Source: Rhabdothermincola_A sp041688815
GTDB taxonomy: Bacteria; Actinomycetota; Acidimicrobiia; Acidimicrobiales; Acidimicrobilacustridaceae
NCBI GenBank assembly: GCA_041688815.1
Contig: JBDNHK010000083.1
Coordinates: forward strand, 1 to 41,721
Reading direction: 5' to 3'
Length of the DNA: 41,721 bases
Each line of letters starts with the position of its first letter. The stretch's first letter is position 1. The position numbers were made by a program, and so were the translations under genes. The notes beneath the pieces are model-generated. The model was not told where the DNA came from, ran no database searches, and saw nothing but the letters and a program-made list of their open reading frames with translations. Of this stretch, positions 6,883-14,907 are shown piece by piece.

Positions 6883-8399
6883 ACACAGACGGGGAGCCAA
6901 CGGGCACAACGACACCGACCACGGTCGCCGATGGTGCGGCCGACATCGCCACCATGTCGTACGGCGCCCGACTCACCCAGCTGGCGGGCGAGCGCGGCGA
7001 CGACGTCGCCCTCGTCGTGGCCCACCTCGACGGATCGGAGTCGGCGCTCACCTGGAACGCGCTGGACCAGAGGGCCAACCAGGTCGCCCGGGCCATGACC
7101 GAGCGAGGCGTGAGCGAGGGCGACCACGTGGCCCTCGCCCTGCCCAACTCGGCCGAGATGTTCGCGGCGATCTTCGGCGTCTGGAAGCTGGGGGCCGTCC
7201 CGGTTCCGGTGCGCTGGGACCTCCCCGACTGGGAGCGGGATCGCCTGCTCGGTGTCGTGGGCGCGGCGCTGTCGGTCGACACCGACGATCTCGAGTGGCT
7301 GCGGGCGTCCGTCGATCTCGACCCCACGCCGCTACCCGACGTCACCCCCGCCCACACCCATGGGATCTGCAGCAGTGGGTCGACGGGCACCCCGAAGGTG
7401 ATCGTGATGGAGAACCCGGCGCAATGGACGAGCGAGAGCGGGGGCGCTTTCGTCGGCGAGTGGATCGACGTTCCCCGTCCTCAGACCGTGCTGCTACCGA
7501 CCACGCTCTACCACACCAACGGATTCGCCACCCTCAGCAACCTCCTGGCCGGCGACCGACTGGTGGTCCTCGAGAAGTTCGATGCGGCCCTGCTCGTCGA
7601 CCTCGTCGAACGCCACCGCATCTCCACCTTCACCGCGACCCCCACGATGCTCCAGCGCATCGCCGAAGTGCCCGATCTCGACGATCGCGACCTCAGCTCG
7701 ATCGTGTGGGTGTTGCAGGGTGCGGCGGTGATCCCCCCGTCGTTGGTCGAGCGCTGGCTCGACCTGATCGGCCCCGAGAAATTCTTCATGGCCTACGGGA
7801 TGACCGAAGGGCTCGGACTGGCGGCGCTGCGCGGCGACGAGTGGCTCGCCCATCCAGGCAGCGTCGGCAAAGGGTTCCGCGGTACCGAGATCCGCATCCT
7901 CGACCCGGGAGGCGCCGACGTGGCGACCGGTGAGATCGGTGAGATCTACCTGCGGTCCCCGATGACCGGCCTCTACCGCTACGTGGGTGGCGCGGCACCG
8001 TTGCCGGTCACCGCCGACGGCTTCTCGACCGCCGGCGACATGGGAAGGCTCGACGAGGACGGGTTCCTGTACATCGCCGACCGTCGCGTCGACATGATCG
8101 TGACCGGTGGCGCCAACGTGTACCCGGCCGAAGTGGAGAGCGCCCTGATCGAGCATCCCGAGATCGCCGACGTGGTGGTGATCGGGCTCACCGACCCCCA
8201 GTGGGGGCGCCGGGTGCACGCCATCGTCGAGCCGCGCGATCCCACCGCGCCACCCAGCGACGCCGACGTGATCGGGTTCGCCAAGGGCCGATTGGCCGGC
8301 TACAAGGTCCCGAAGACCGTCGAGGTCGTGGACCGCATCCCGCGAAGCGCCGCCACCAAGGTGAGCCGATCGGCCCTCATCGAGGCGCGGGGTGGCTGA
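6876..8399 (+). CDS. Acyl-CoA ligase (AMP-dependent, FadD-like)
   Basis: This 507-residue adenylate-forming enzyme activates a carboxylic acid to its CoA thioester through an acyl-AMP. The ATP-phosphate loop is SSGSTGTPK (about residues 167-175). The A5-like motif is FMAYGMTEG, the A7 region is STAGDMGRLDEDGFLYIADR, and the C-terminal domain ends with the A10-type YKVPKTVEVVDRIPRSAATKV, where the final Lys would drive adenylation. It is short for the family and has a small N-domain. The ATG at 6876 is chosen because of the leaderless promoter geometry. It is followed after 30 bp by the DUF2889 gene, probably in one transcript. Substrate chain length or ring type is not evident. Confidence 0.88.
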   Translation: MSDTDGEPTGTTTPTTVADGAADIATMSYGARLTQLAGERGDDVALVVAHLDGSESALTWNALDQRANQVARAMTERGVSEGDHVALALPNSAEMFAAIFGVWKLGAVPVPVRWDLPDWERDRLLGVVGAALSVDTDDLEWLRASVDLDPTPLPDVTPAHTHGICSSGSTGTPKVIVMENPAQWTSESGGAFVGEWIDVPRPQTVLLPTTLYHTNGFATLSNLLAGDRLVVLEKFDAALLVDLVERHRISTFTATPTMLQRIAEVPDLDDRDLSSIVWVLQGAAVIPPSLVERWLDLIGPEKFFMAYGMTEGLGLAALRGDEWLAHPGSVGKGFRGTEIRILDPGGADVATGEIGEIYLRSPMTGLYRYVGGAAPLPVTADGFSTAGDMGRLDEDGFLYIADRRVDMIVTGGANVYPAEVESALIEHPEIADVVVIGLTDPQWGRRVHAIVEPRDPTAPPSDADVIGFAKGRLAGYKVPKTVEVVDRIPRSAATKVSRSALIEARGG

Positions 8400-8429
8400 C
8401 CGTCACGGCTTCCACCGGGGACGGGGCTG

Positions 8430-9512
8430 ATGGGCTTCGCTCCGCAGTTCGCCGGGCCGCATGATCCGGTCATCGCGATCACGACCCGACACCCCGGGTG
8501 GGTGCGCCGGACCACCACCATCGACACCACCCGGCCCGAAGGCTTCCAAGGGCCCGCCCTCGTCGACGCCCGAGCCCGCGACCTGTACACCTCGGCCGAC
8601 GGGACAGCAGTCGTGCTGGCCGAAGCGAGCTTCACCGCTCGTCACGGGTTCCCGGGCAACACCTTGCTCGACATCACCGCATCCGGGGGTGCCGACCTCG
8701 ACGACCTCGTGGGGGTCAGGATCGCCGGTGGGTTCCGGGCCAAGGCCGCGGCCAGTCTCGCGTCTCGAGCCGACACGGTCGATGAAGGCACCTGGGGGCT
8801 GTTGAACCAGCTGCTCGACGACCTGGCCGGGGCGACGCTCGTCGCCGGCTACGCCGGGCAGTACGCCGCCACGGTGGCCGAGACCCGGGCCGACGAGCCC
8901 GACCGCGACCGAACCGACGACGGGGACCGGCCGAAGGCGGGAACCGCCGGCGCCGAGATGATGATCGCCCAGGGCGATCTGTGTGCCGGGTGGGGCAACG
9001 ATGCCGTGCTGATGACCAACCTGCGGGCCACCGGCGTCATCATGACCCCGCTCGGCCCGGCCGCCCCCCCGGCCGTCGACCCCGATGATCCCGATGCCTG
9101 GCATGCCATGGGCGCGCTCACGCCGAACGGGATGCGTCGGCTGCGTCGCCTCGACCTGGGCCCCACGGAGGCCGACGGCAGCTGTGCGCTCGAGGTGCAC
9201 TTCCGTGACAGCCACGTCGACGGGCACGGCCTCGAGCGGTGCCTTCACGAGTATCTGATCCGCGGACGGGTCGATCCGGAGACCGAGACCATCACCGAGA
9301 TCCGAACGACGGCCCACGTGCTTCCGTGGCAGGAGTGTCCGGGGGCGGTGGGCAGCGCCCAGCGGCTGATCGGCCGGCCTCTCGCCGGGCTGCGGCCGAT
9401 GGTGCGGACCGAGTTCACCGGCGCCACCACCTGCACGCACCTCAACGACACCCTCCGCTCGCTCCAGGACATCCCCCTGCTGCTACGGAGTCGGGCCCGA
9501 TCGTCGGACTGA
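8430..9512 (+). CDS. DUF2889-family protein
   Basis: This 360-residue protein has its C-terminal half resembling DUF2889. That half includes RGRVDPETETITEI, then a P-x3-C stretch (LPWQECPGAV), a G-R-P-L-x-GL segment and finally TTCTHLNDTLRSL, whose Cys-Thr-His-Leu-x-Asp pattern is the family hallmark. No enzymatic role is established for DUF2889. The N-terminal half (VRRTTTIDTTRPEGF) is also common in family members. There is no signal peptide or membrane segment. It follows the ligase with a 30-bp gap and converges with the thioesterase gene (stops 9512/9517). In actinobacteria such genes often sit beside acyl-CoA or steroid-type catabolic genes, but that is association only. Confidence 0.7.
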   Translation: MGFAPQFAGPHDPVIAITTRHPGWVRRTTTIDTTRPEGFQGPALVDARARDLYTSADGTAVVLAEASFTARHGFPGNTLLDITASGGADLDDLVGVRIAGGFRAKAAASLASRADTVDEGTWGLLNQLLDDLAGATLVAGYAGQYAATVAETRADEPDRDRTDDGDRPKAGTAGAEMMIAQGDLCAGWGNDAVLMTNLRATGVIMTPLGPAAPPAVDPDDPDAWHAMGALTPNGMRRLRRLDLGPTEADGSCALEVHFRDSHVDGHGLERCLHEYLIRGRVDPETETITEIRTTAHVLPWQECPGAVGSAQRLIGRPLAGLRPMVRTEFTGATTCTHLNDTLRSLQDIPLLLRSRARSSD

Positions 9513-9516
9513 GCAG

Positions 9517-10320
9517 TCAGTCGACCGCCACGGCCCGTGCCGTGACGTGGGTGGTCACCACCTCCGTGGTCACGTCGACCAGTTCCACGATGGCGATGGT
9601 GTCGGGCCCGGCTCCCAGCACCTCGGTACGGGTTCGGATGGGACCGACGCGGTTCTGGGCCAGGTAGCGCACATCGAGGTCGATCACGAACGCGGGTTGG
9701 CCCCACCGCTGCGACAACGCCCGCTCTGCTGCCGCCTCGGCCAGCGCCGCGACCATGGCTCCCTGCAACGCGCCGGCGGGGTTGCGGAGGTGGGGCGACA
9801 CGTCCACCTCGACCACCCCCTCCGCGGCGTCGAGGACCCGCAGCCCCATCGCCGTCTGGAGGGGCTCGTCGATCACTTCGATCTGCGCCCAGGCCTTCCC
9901 TGCGGTGGCCGGGTCGAACGGGAACTTCGGGGGGTCGCCCTCGCGGCGGGCGACGTGGGCAAAGGCCGCCGACCCGTACCCGACCTGGCGACCGTCCGGG
10001 TCGGTGAGGCGGGCCACGCACGTGGCCGAGCGTCGGCCCTCGCGCACCACGGTGGGGCGCACGTCGATCCACTCGGGGGCCGGGATGGGCCAGGCCCGTA
10101 CCGACATGTCCGACGTGAACGTCCACCGGTCGGGATCGGAGTCGACCGCCACCCCCGTGGCCGCGTCGATGGCGAAGCTCAGCACACTGGCCCGCACCGA
10201 GCCGAACGCGCAGGTGGCCGGAGCCGGGGTGAGGCGAAGAACGAGCTGACCGTCCTCCACGCGGGTCGTGCTGCCCAGCCGGCTCGGGAGCGACGTGGAC
10301 GTGGGCGAGATGTCGGTCAT
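9517..10320 (-). CDS. Acyl-CoA thioesterase-like protein with two hotdog domains
   Basis: The 267-residue product appears to contain two hotdog folds. The C-terminal one (about residues 150-265) has the PaaI-like pattern HLRNPAGALQGAMVAALAEAAAERAL, where the Asn/Gly/Gln-Gly stretch precedes the long central helix, followed by DLDVRYLAQNRVGPIRTRTEVL. Such proteins hydrolyse acyl-CoAs, releasing CoA during catabolism. The N-terminal domain has the second-hotdog strand pattern WIDVRPTVVREGRRS. The ATG at 10320 has a GGAGG site 5-6 bp upstream; the frame is open further up but lacks support. It is divergent from the SDR at 10435 and shares operator 5 with it. Substrate not known. Confidence 0.78.
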   Translation of the reverse strand: MTDISPTSTSLPSRLGSTTRVEDGQLVLRLTPAPATCAFGSVRASVLSFAIDAATGVAVDSDPDRWTFTSDMSVRAWPIPAPEWIDVRPTVVREGRRSATCVARLTDPDGRQVGYGSAAFAHVARREGDPPKFPFDPATAGKAWAQIEVIDEPLQTAMGLRVLDAAEGVVEVDVSPHLRNPAGALQGAMVAALAEAAAERALSQRWGQPAFVIDLDVRYLAQNRVGPIRTRTEVLGAGPDTIAIVELVDVTTEVVTTHVTARAVAVD

Positions 10321-10349
10321 CGATCCTCCAGCGGTCAGCGGCGCAGCAT

Positions 10350-10365
10350 ATGACACCCGTGTCAG
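10350..10365. promoter_or_regulatory. Operator palindrome 5, shared by divergent genes
   Basis: ATGACACCCGTGTCAG is a near-perfect palindrome midway between the thioesterase start (10320, minus) and the SDR start (10435, plus). A minus-strand -10-like TATGCT reads 10350-10345 at its edge, and a plus-strand candidate TACGGT lies at 10374-10379. Confidence 0.75.
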
Positions 10366-10434
10366 GTAGCGCGTACGGTGACCGGCTGTTGTCACCGGGG
10401 TCGAAACCGACCCCATCGAGACCCTGGAGGGGCA

Positions 10435-11202
10435 GTGGATCTGAACGGACGCTCAGCAATCGTGACCGGTGGGGCCGGCGGGCTCGGAGCCGCAACGGTG
10501 CGCCTACTCACCGAGGCGGGGCTCGGGGTGGTGGTGTTCGACCAGAACGCCGAGGGCGCCGAGAAGCTCGTCAGCGAGCTCGGCCGGGGCGCGGCGGTGA
10601 GCGGGGACGTCACCGACGATGCCGATGTGGGCGCGGCCATCGCCGCCGCCGTGGCGATGGGTCCGCTGGGTGTCGTGGTGAACGTGGCCGGTGGCGCCAC
10701 CGGGGGCGGGCGCACCCTGTCGCGCGACAACTCACCGCACTCGATGGAGATCTTCACCACCACCATGGCCATGAACGCCTTCGGGACGTTCAACGTCACC
10801 CGTTTGGCGGCGGCCACGATGGCCGGCAACGAACCCGACGAGAGCGGCCAGCGCGGGGTGGTCGTCAACACCGCCTCGGTCGCCGGCCTCGAGGGGCAGG
10901 CCGGACAGGTGGCTTACGGTGCGGCCAAGGCCGCCATCCTCGGCATGACCCTGCCCGTCGCCCGCGATCTGGCCCCCGTGGGCATCAGGGTGTGCGCCAT
11001 CGCTCCGGGCACGATGGGCACCCCGATCATGATGAGCGCCCCGGAAGAACTCAGAGAGAAGCTCACCTCGAGCATCCAGTTCCCCAAGCGCATGGGCCGA
11101 CCCGAGGAGTTCGCCCAGCTCGTGCTGAGCATCGTCGAGAACCCATACCTCAACGGCGAGAACATCCGGCTCGACGGCGCCCTGCGCTTCCCGCCCAAGT
11201 AG
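10435..11202 (+). CDS. SDR, type-10-like 3-hydroxyacyl-CoA dehydrogenase
   Basis: This 255-residue classical SDR resembles the HSD10/type II 3-hydroxyacyl-CoA dehydrogenase branch. It has the cofactor loop TGGAGGLG (11-18), D36 in VVVFDQ for NAD preference, S148, Y161 and K165 as the catalytic triad (VAYGAAKAAI), and the family-typical tail IAPGTMGTPIM and FPKRMGRPEEFAQLV. It would oxidise 3-hydroxyacyl-CoA to 3-oxoacyl-CoA in beta-oxidation; related enzymes also act on steroid or branched substrates. The GTG at 10435 is preceded by GGAGGGGCA, which fixes the start. It is the only plus-strand gene under operator 5. Confidence 0.87.
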   Translation: MDLNGRSAIVTGGAGGLGAATVRLLTEAGLGVVVFDQNAEGAEKLVSELGRGAAVSGDVTDDADVGAAIAAAVAMGPLGVVVNVAGGATGGGRTLSRDNSPHSMEIFTTTMAMNAFGTFNVTRLAAATMAGNEPDESGQRGVVVNTASVAGLEGQAGQVAYGAAKAAILGMTLPVARDLAPVGIRVCAIAPGTMGTPIMMSAPEELREKLTSSIQFPKRMGRPEEFAQLVLSIVENPYLNGENIRLDGALRFPPK

Positions 11203-11210
11203 GCGCCGCG

Positions 11211-11222
11211 CCGGCGAGCCGG
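11211..11222. terminator. Small GC hairpin between convergent genes
   Basis: CCGGC-GA-GCCGG is a perfect 5-bp stem with a 2-nt loop in the 21 bp between the SDR stop (11202) and the APH-like gene stop (11224). It could act weakly in both directions. It has no T-run, and a tight loop like this may form by chance at this GC content. Confidence 0.3.
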
Positions 11223-11223
11223 T

Positions 11224-12282
11224 TCAGCCCCGCACGTCGTAGTCGGTCGACTCGGCCAGCTCCGCGGCGCTCGCCATGAGACCGAGGACGATGTCGCCGA
11301 ACATGTTGAGCTTCGGGTCGTTGCCGGCCCGTTGGAAGCCCTGCTCCAACACGACGGCCAGCTTCCAGCGGGCCAGCACGTTGTAGTAGTCGATGTCGTC
11401 GACCTGGCGACCCGACGCCGCGGCGTAGTGATCGAGCAGGGCGGCCCGTCCCGGCATGCCGGTCAGGTCGACGTAGCTGCCGCCCTTCACGTCCGCGGTG
11501 TCCTCCGGCCAACTCTGCACCACCCAGGCCAGGTCGAGCTTGGGGTCGCCCACTGTGCCCATCTCCCAGTCGACGATGGCCGCGAGCTGCGCCGGCGCGC
11601 CGTGACGGAACATGACGTTGGCGAACTGGTAGTCGCCGTGCATGAGCCCGGGAATGAAGTCGATGGGGCGATGAGTGTCGAGCCAGGCGCTGGCCTCGTC
11701 GAACCCGGGCAGTTCCCGGCCCTTTATGCGGTCGAGGAACGCCGTCCAGCGCGGCACCTGGCGGTCGTGGAACCCATCGGGCCGACCGAGGTCGCCGAGG
11801 CCCCGGCTCTGCCAGTCGACCTTCGACAACTTGGCGATGCCGTCGACGAGTTGGAAGGCCAGGTCCGATCGGGCCGCGAGGTCCTCCTGGAAGGGTGACG
11901 GCCAATCGGGTCCGTCCATCGGTGACCAGCCGTCGACGAAGCCCATCATGTAGAAGGTGCGGCCCAGCACGCTCTGGTCGTCGCACACGACGACGGCCTC
12001 GGTGTGGGGCACGTCGGTGCCGTCGAGGGCCTCGATGATGCGCCATTCGCGCATGATCCCGGCGTCGCGACTCTCGGGCGCGGTGGGCGGAGGGATGCGC
12101 AGGGCGGCGCGCAGGGCGCCACGACGGATCTCGTAGATCTCGTTCTGGCTCCCCCCGGAGATGTAGCGCGAGTCGGGTGGGCCCGAGCCGGGCAAGCCCT
12201 GGGTGTCCATCCACGCCCCGAGGGTCGTCGTGTCGATGGTGGGGGTGTCGAGGTCGCCGAAGAGGCGTTCGGTGTCGCTCAC
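11224..12282 (-). CDS. APH-family kinase, ACAD10/11 kinase-domain type
   Basis: This 352-residue aminoglycoside-phosphotransferase-fold protein has the Brenner motif H215-G-D217-x4-N222 (MHGDYQFANVMF) and the metal-binding D238 (VDWEMGTVGDP). The nucleotide-side motif is SGGSQNEIYEI (42-52). It is not an antibiotic-resistance kinase: its closest themes are the kinase domain of eukaryotic ACAD10/ACAD11 and bacterial LvaA-type kinases, which phosphorylate 4-hydroxyacyl-CoA. The GTG at 12282 overlaps the stop of the upstream acyl-CoA dehydrogenase (GTGA), so the two proteins, fused in ACAD10/11, are encoded here as separate, coupled genes. Substrate assignment is inference. Confidence 0.82.
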   Translation of the reverse strand: MSDTERLFGDLDTPTIDTTTLGAWMDTQGLPGSGPPDSRYISGGSQNEIYEIRRGALRAALRIPPPTAPESRDAGIMREWRIIEALDGTDVPHTEAVVVCDDQSVLGRTFYMMGFVDGWSPMDGPDWPSPFQEDLAARSDLAFQLVDGIAKLSKVDWQSRGLGDLGRPDGFHDRQVPRWTAFLDRIKGRELPGFDEASAWLDTHRPIDFIPGLMHGDYQFANVMFRHGAPAQLAAIVDWEMGTVGDPKLDLAWVVQSWPEDTADVKGGSYVDLTGMPGRAALLDHYAAASGRQVDDIDYYNVLARWKLAVVLEQGFQRAGNDPKLNMFGDIVLGLMASAAELAESTDYDVRG

Positions 12283-13580
12283 AGGTTCCCCACCTCGAGC
12301 TCGATGAGGTCGGCGAACTTGGCCTTGGCCGCCGCCCGCTTCTTGGGGAGGTGCTCGGTGGGCCACAGGTCGTCGCTCGGCCGGTAGTCGCGCAGCACCT
12401 GGCGGGCGATGGTGACCTTGTGGACCTCGGTGGGGCCGTCGGCCAGGCCCATCACCGACGAGGTGAGCAACATGCCCGCCAACGGCATCTCGTTGGAGAC
12501 GCCGAGGGCACCGTGGACCTGGATGGCCCGCTGGGCGACGTTCAGCAGCAGCGTGGGCATGGCCACCTTCACCGCGGCGATGTCCTTACGTACCCGGCGG
12601 TAGTCCTTGTAGCGGTCGATGGCCCATGCGGTCTGGAGCACCATGAGCCGGAACTGCTTGATCTCCACGTAGGAGTCGGCGATGTAGCCCTGCACGAACT
12701 GCTTGTCGGCCAACAGGCTGCCCTGGGTCTCGCGGCTGAGGGCCCGCTCGCACATCATGTCGAAGGCCTTGTTGCACATGCCGATGGTGCGCATGGCGTG
12801 GTGGATGCGCCCACCGCCGAGGCGGGTCTGGGCGATGGCGAAGGCCTGACCCTCTCCCCCGAGCAGGGCCTCACGGGGCACCCGCACGTCCTCGTAGTGG
12901 ATGAGGGCGTGGCTGCCCTCACCCTCGGGCTCGCCGCCGAGCCCGGAGTTGCGCACGATGTTGACGCCGGGCGTGTCGGTGGGGACCAGGAACATCGACA
13001 TGCCCTGGTAAGCGCTCACGTCCGGGTTGGTGACCACCATGACGATGAGGAACGAGGCGGTGCGGGCGTTCGACGAGAACCACTTCCAACCGTTGATGAC
13101 CCACTCGTCGCCGTCGAGCTCGGCGCGGGTGGTGAACATGGTGGGGTCGGCGCCGGCGTGGGGCTCGGTCATCGAGTAGCACGAGAACATCTCGCCCTCG
13201 AGCAGCGGGTCGAGGTACTGCTTCTTCTGATCATCGGTGCCGTAGTGGGCGATGATCTCGGCGTTGCCGGTGTCGGGGGCCTGGGTGCCGAAGATGACGG
13301 GCGCCCACCCGGAGCGGCCCAGGATCTCGTTCATGAGGGAGAGCTTGAGCTGTCCGTAGCCCTTCCCCCCGAGCTCGGGGCCGAGGTGCGCGGCCCACAG
13401 GTCCTGGTCGCGCACCTGCTGCTTGAGCGGGTCGACGATCTTGCGCAGCTCGTCGGTCAGCGGCGTGAAGGCCAACCCCGAGAACAACAGGTCGAGCGGT
13501 TCGACCTCCTCGCTCACGAACCGCTCGGTCCAGTCCAGCTTCTCCTGGAACTCAGGCTCGGTCTCGAAATCCCAGGCCAT
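12279..13580 (-). CDS. Acyl-CoA dehydrogenase, ACAD10/11-like
   Basis: The 433-residue flavoprotein has the usual ACAD order: an N-terminal helical domain with AAHLGPELGGKGYGQL, the FAD motif YSMTEPHAGADPTMF (about residue 135) and WVINGWKWFSSNA in the beta domain, then a C-terminal helical domain with IQVHGALGVSNEMPL. The position of the canonical catalytic Glu (E-G-T in MCAD) reads LADGPTEVHK, so an Asp stands there, as in ACAD10/11-type enzymes. The ATG at 13580 is preceded by GGGGGCC; the frame is open further upstream without a recognisable domain. It is co-translated with the APH-like kinase, which supports a role in dehydration or oxidation of 4-hydroxyacyl-CoAs. Confidence 0.85.
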   Translation of the reverse strand: MAWDFETEPEFQEKLDWTERFVSEEVEPLDLLFSGLAFTPLTDELRKIVDPLKQQVRDQDLWAAHLGPELGGKGYGQLKLSLMNEILGRSGWAPVIFGTQAPDTGNAEIIAHYGTDDQKKQYLDPLLEGEMFSCYSMTEPHAGADPTMFTTRAELDGDEWVINGWKWFSSNARTASFLIVMVVTNPDVSAYQGMSMFLVPTDTPGVNIVRNSGLGGEPEGEGSHALIHYEDVRVPREALLGGEGQAFAIAQTRLGGGRIHHAMRTIGMCNKAFDMMCERALSRETQGSLLADKQFVQGYIADSYVEIKQFRLMVLQTAWAIDRYKDYRRVRKDIAAVKVAMPTLLLNVAQRAIQVHGALGVSNEMPLAGMLLTSSVMGLADGPTEVHKVTIARQVLRDYRPSDDLWPTEHLPKKRAAAKAKFADLIELEVGNL

Positions 13581-13632
13581 CAGGCCCCCCTGTTCTCCCG
13601 ACCGGCTCTTGCCGATCGACGGTCCCCGATTG

Positions 13633-13648
13633 ATGACGTCGATGTTCG
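13633..13648. promoter_or_regulatory. Possible degenerate operator (ATGACGTCGATGTTCG)
   Basis: The left half TGACG is perfect and the right half ends TGTTCG instead of TGTCA. It lies 53 bp upstream of the ACAD start at 13580, the right place for control of that operon. The same TGTTCG variant occurs at 31229-31244. With two mismatches it may be chance. Confidence 0.3.
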
Positions 13649-13784
13649 AAACGTCTCTGCTCCAGTCAAGCAGGAACGCGACGCCCCGTCCCAAGCCGGG
13701 CCCCGAGGGCCGCCGCGGTGACCCTCCTCCCCGCCGACGCCACCGGCGATCACCAGTGGATCCACGTCGACGTGACCCGCAGAC

Positions 13785-14864
13785 TCACATCACACCGAGG
13801 CCATCGGCGACCTTGGCCCGCAGGCCGGCGGCCAGGGCCCGGCGGTGGAAGGCGGCATCGCCGAACGCGAGTTGGGAGACCTGGGCCCGCTTGATGAACA
13901 GGTGAAGGTCGTGCTCCCAGGTGAAGCCGATCCCACCGTGCACCTGCAAACCCGACGCCATCACCCGTTTGGAGGCGTCGGCGCCCCACACCTTGGCCGT
14001 GGCCGCCGCCAACCCGGCATCGGGGTCGGCCGTGGCCACCGACCACGCGCCATACCACGTGGTGGAACGCATGCCCTCGACGTCGACGAGCATGTCGGCA
14101 CAACGGTGCTTCACCGCCTGGAAGCTCCCGATGGGTGCACCGAACTGCACCCGGTCCTTGGCGTACTGGGCCGAGAGCTCCAGCACCCGGTCGGCACCAC
14201 CGAGCAACTCGGCCGAGGCCGCCACGGCCCCGAGTGCGGTGAGCCGCGCCGCTTCGTCGGCCCCGCCCAACCGCATCGCCGGTGTGGACTCGAGGGGCAA
14301 CCACGACAGCGTGCGGGTGAGGTCCATCGCCGGCTCGGCGGTCGGCCGACCCCCGGCCGAGAGATCGACCAGATGAACGCCGTCGGGGACGACCACCACC
14401 ACCAGATCGGCCACCGACGCCCCCTCCACCGGGCCCAGCCGACCGCTCAGTGTGACCTCGTCACCTTCGCCGTCCACCGACAGCTGCGACGGGTCGCCCG
14501 TCCAGGCCACGGCGCCGATCGACGCACCGGCGACCATGGCCTGAACGCGCTCGGCGTGCTCGGGGCGCCCGACGAGGGCGGCCACCGCCATCAGGGTGGG
14601 GGCGAGGGGCACGGGCGCGGTGTGCCGACCCACCTCCCCCAACAGCACGGCCACCTCCACCCACCCGAGGCCGAGCCCACCCTCGGTCTCGGGGACGGCC
14701 ACGGCCAGCCAACCCTGCTCGGCCATGGCCTCCCAGAGGTCGACGTCATAGGGGCGACCGGTGGCCAGATGGGCCCGGACGCGGGACGGGTCCGACCGAC
14801 CGTCGAGCAGGTCGCGGGCGCCGTCGCGCAAGGCGACCTGGTCGGCCGACAGGTCGAAGTCCAT
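13785..14864 (-). CDS. Acyl-CoA dehydrogenase, small or non-catalytic subunit type
   Basis: This 359-residue ACAD-fold protein has a recognisable N-terminal domain (LAVAVPETEGGLGLGWVE) and C-terminal domain (DRVQFGAPIGSFQAVKHRCADM and LQVHGGIGFTWEHDLHLF). Its middle FAD/beta domain is eroded and the C-terminal E-G-T-x-x-I-Q-R region is replaced by LAFGDAAFHRR. These traits fit the partner subunit of alpha2-beta2 acyl-CoA dehydrogenases known from actinobacterial steroid side-chain catabolism. The large ACAD gene starts divergently at 14908 and shares operator 6. Start at 14864: a -10-like TAGTAT (14876-14871) leaves only 6 nt, so the mRNA is probably leaderless. Confidence 0.78.
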   Translation of the reverse strand: MDFDLSADQVALRDGARDLLDGRSDPSRVRAHLATGRPYDVDLWEAMAEQGWLAVAVPETEGGLGLGWVEVAVLLGEVGRHTAPVPLAPTLMAVAALVGRPEHAERVQAMVAGASIGAVAWTGDPSQLSVDGEGDEVTLSGRLGPVEGASVADLVVVVVPDGVHLVDLSAGGRPTAEPAMDLTRTLSWLPLESTPAMRLGGADEAARLTALGAVAASAELLGGADRVLELSAQYAKDRVQFGAPIGSFQAVKHRCADMLVDVEGMRSTTWYGAWSVATADPDAGLAAATAKVWGADASKRVMASGLQVHGGIGFTWEHDLHLFIKRAQVSQLAFGDAAFHRRALAAGLRAKVADGLGVM

Positions 14865-14875
14865 GTCCGCATACT

Positions 14876-14891
14876 ATGACGTGAGTGTCAG
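14876..14891. promoter_or_regulatory. Operator palindrome 6, shared by divergent ACAD genes
   Basis: ATGACGTGAGTGTCAG lies between two divergent acyl-CoA dehydrogenase genes. The sequence ATACTAT at its left edge offers a -10 in both directions: TAGTAT on minus (14876-14871) and TACTAT on plus (14873-14878). Confidence 0.75.
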
Positions 14892-14907
14892 ATGATCGGA
14901 GCCCGCC

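Noticed and set aside
11224..12282. Antibiotic resistance phosphotransferase
   Set aside because: The APH fold is present, but the coupling to an ACAD10/11-like dehydrogenase indicates acyl-CoA metabolism.
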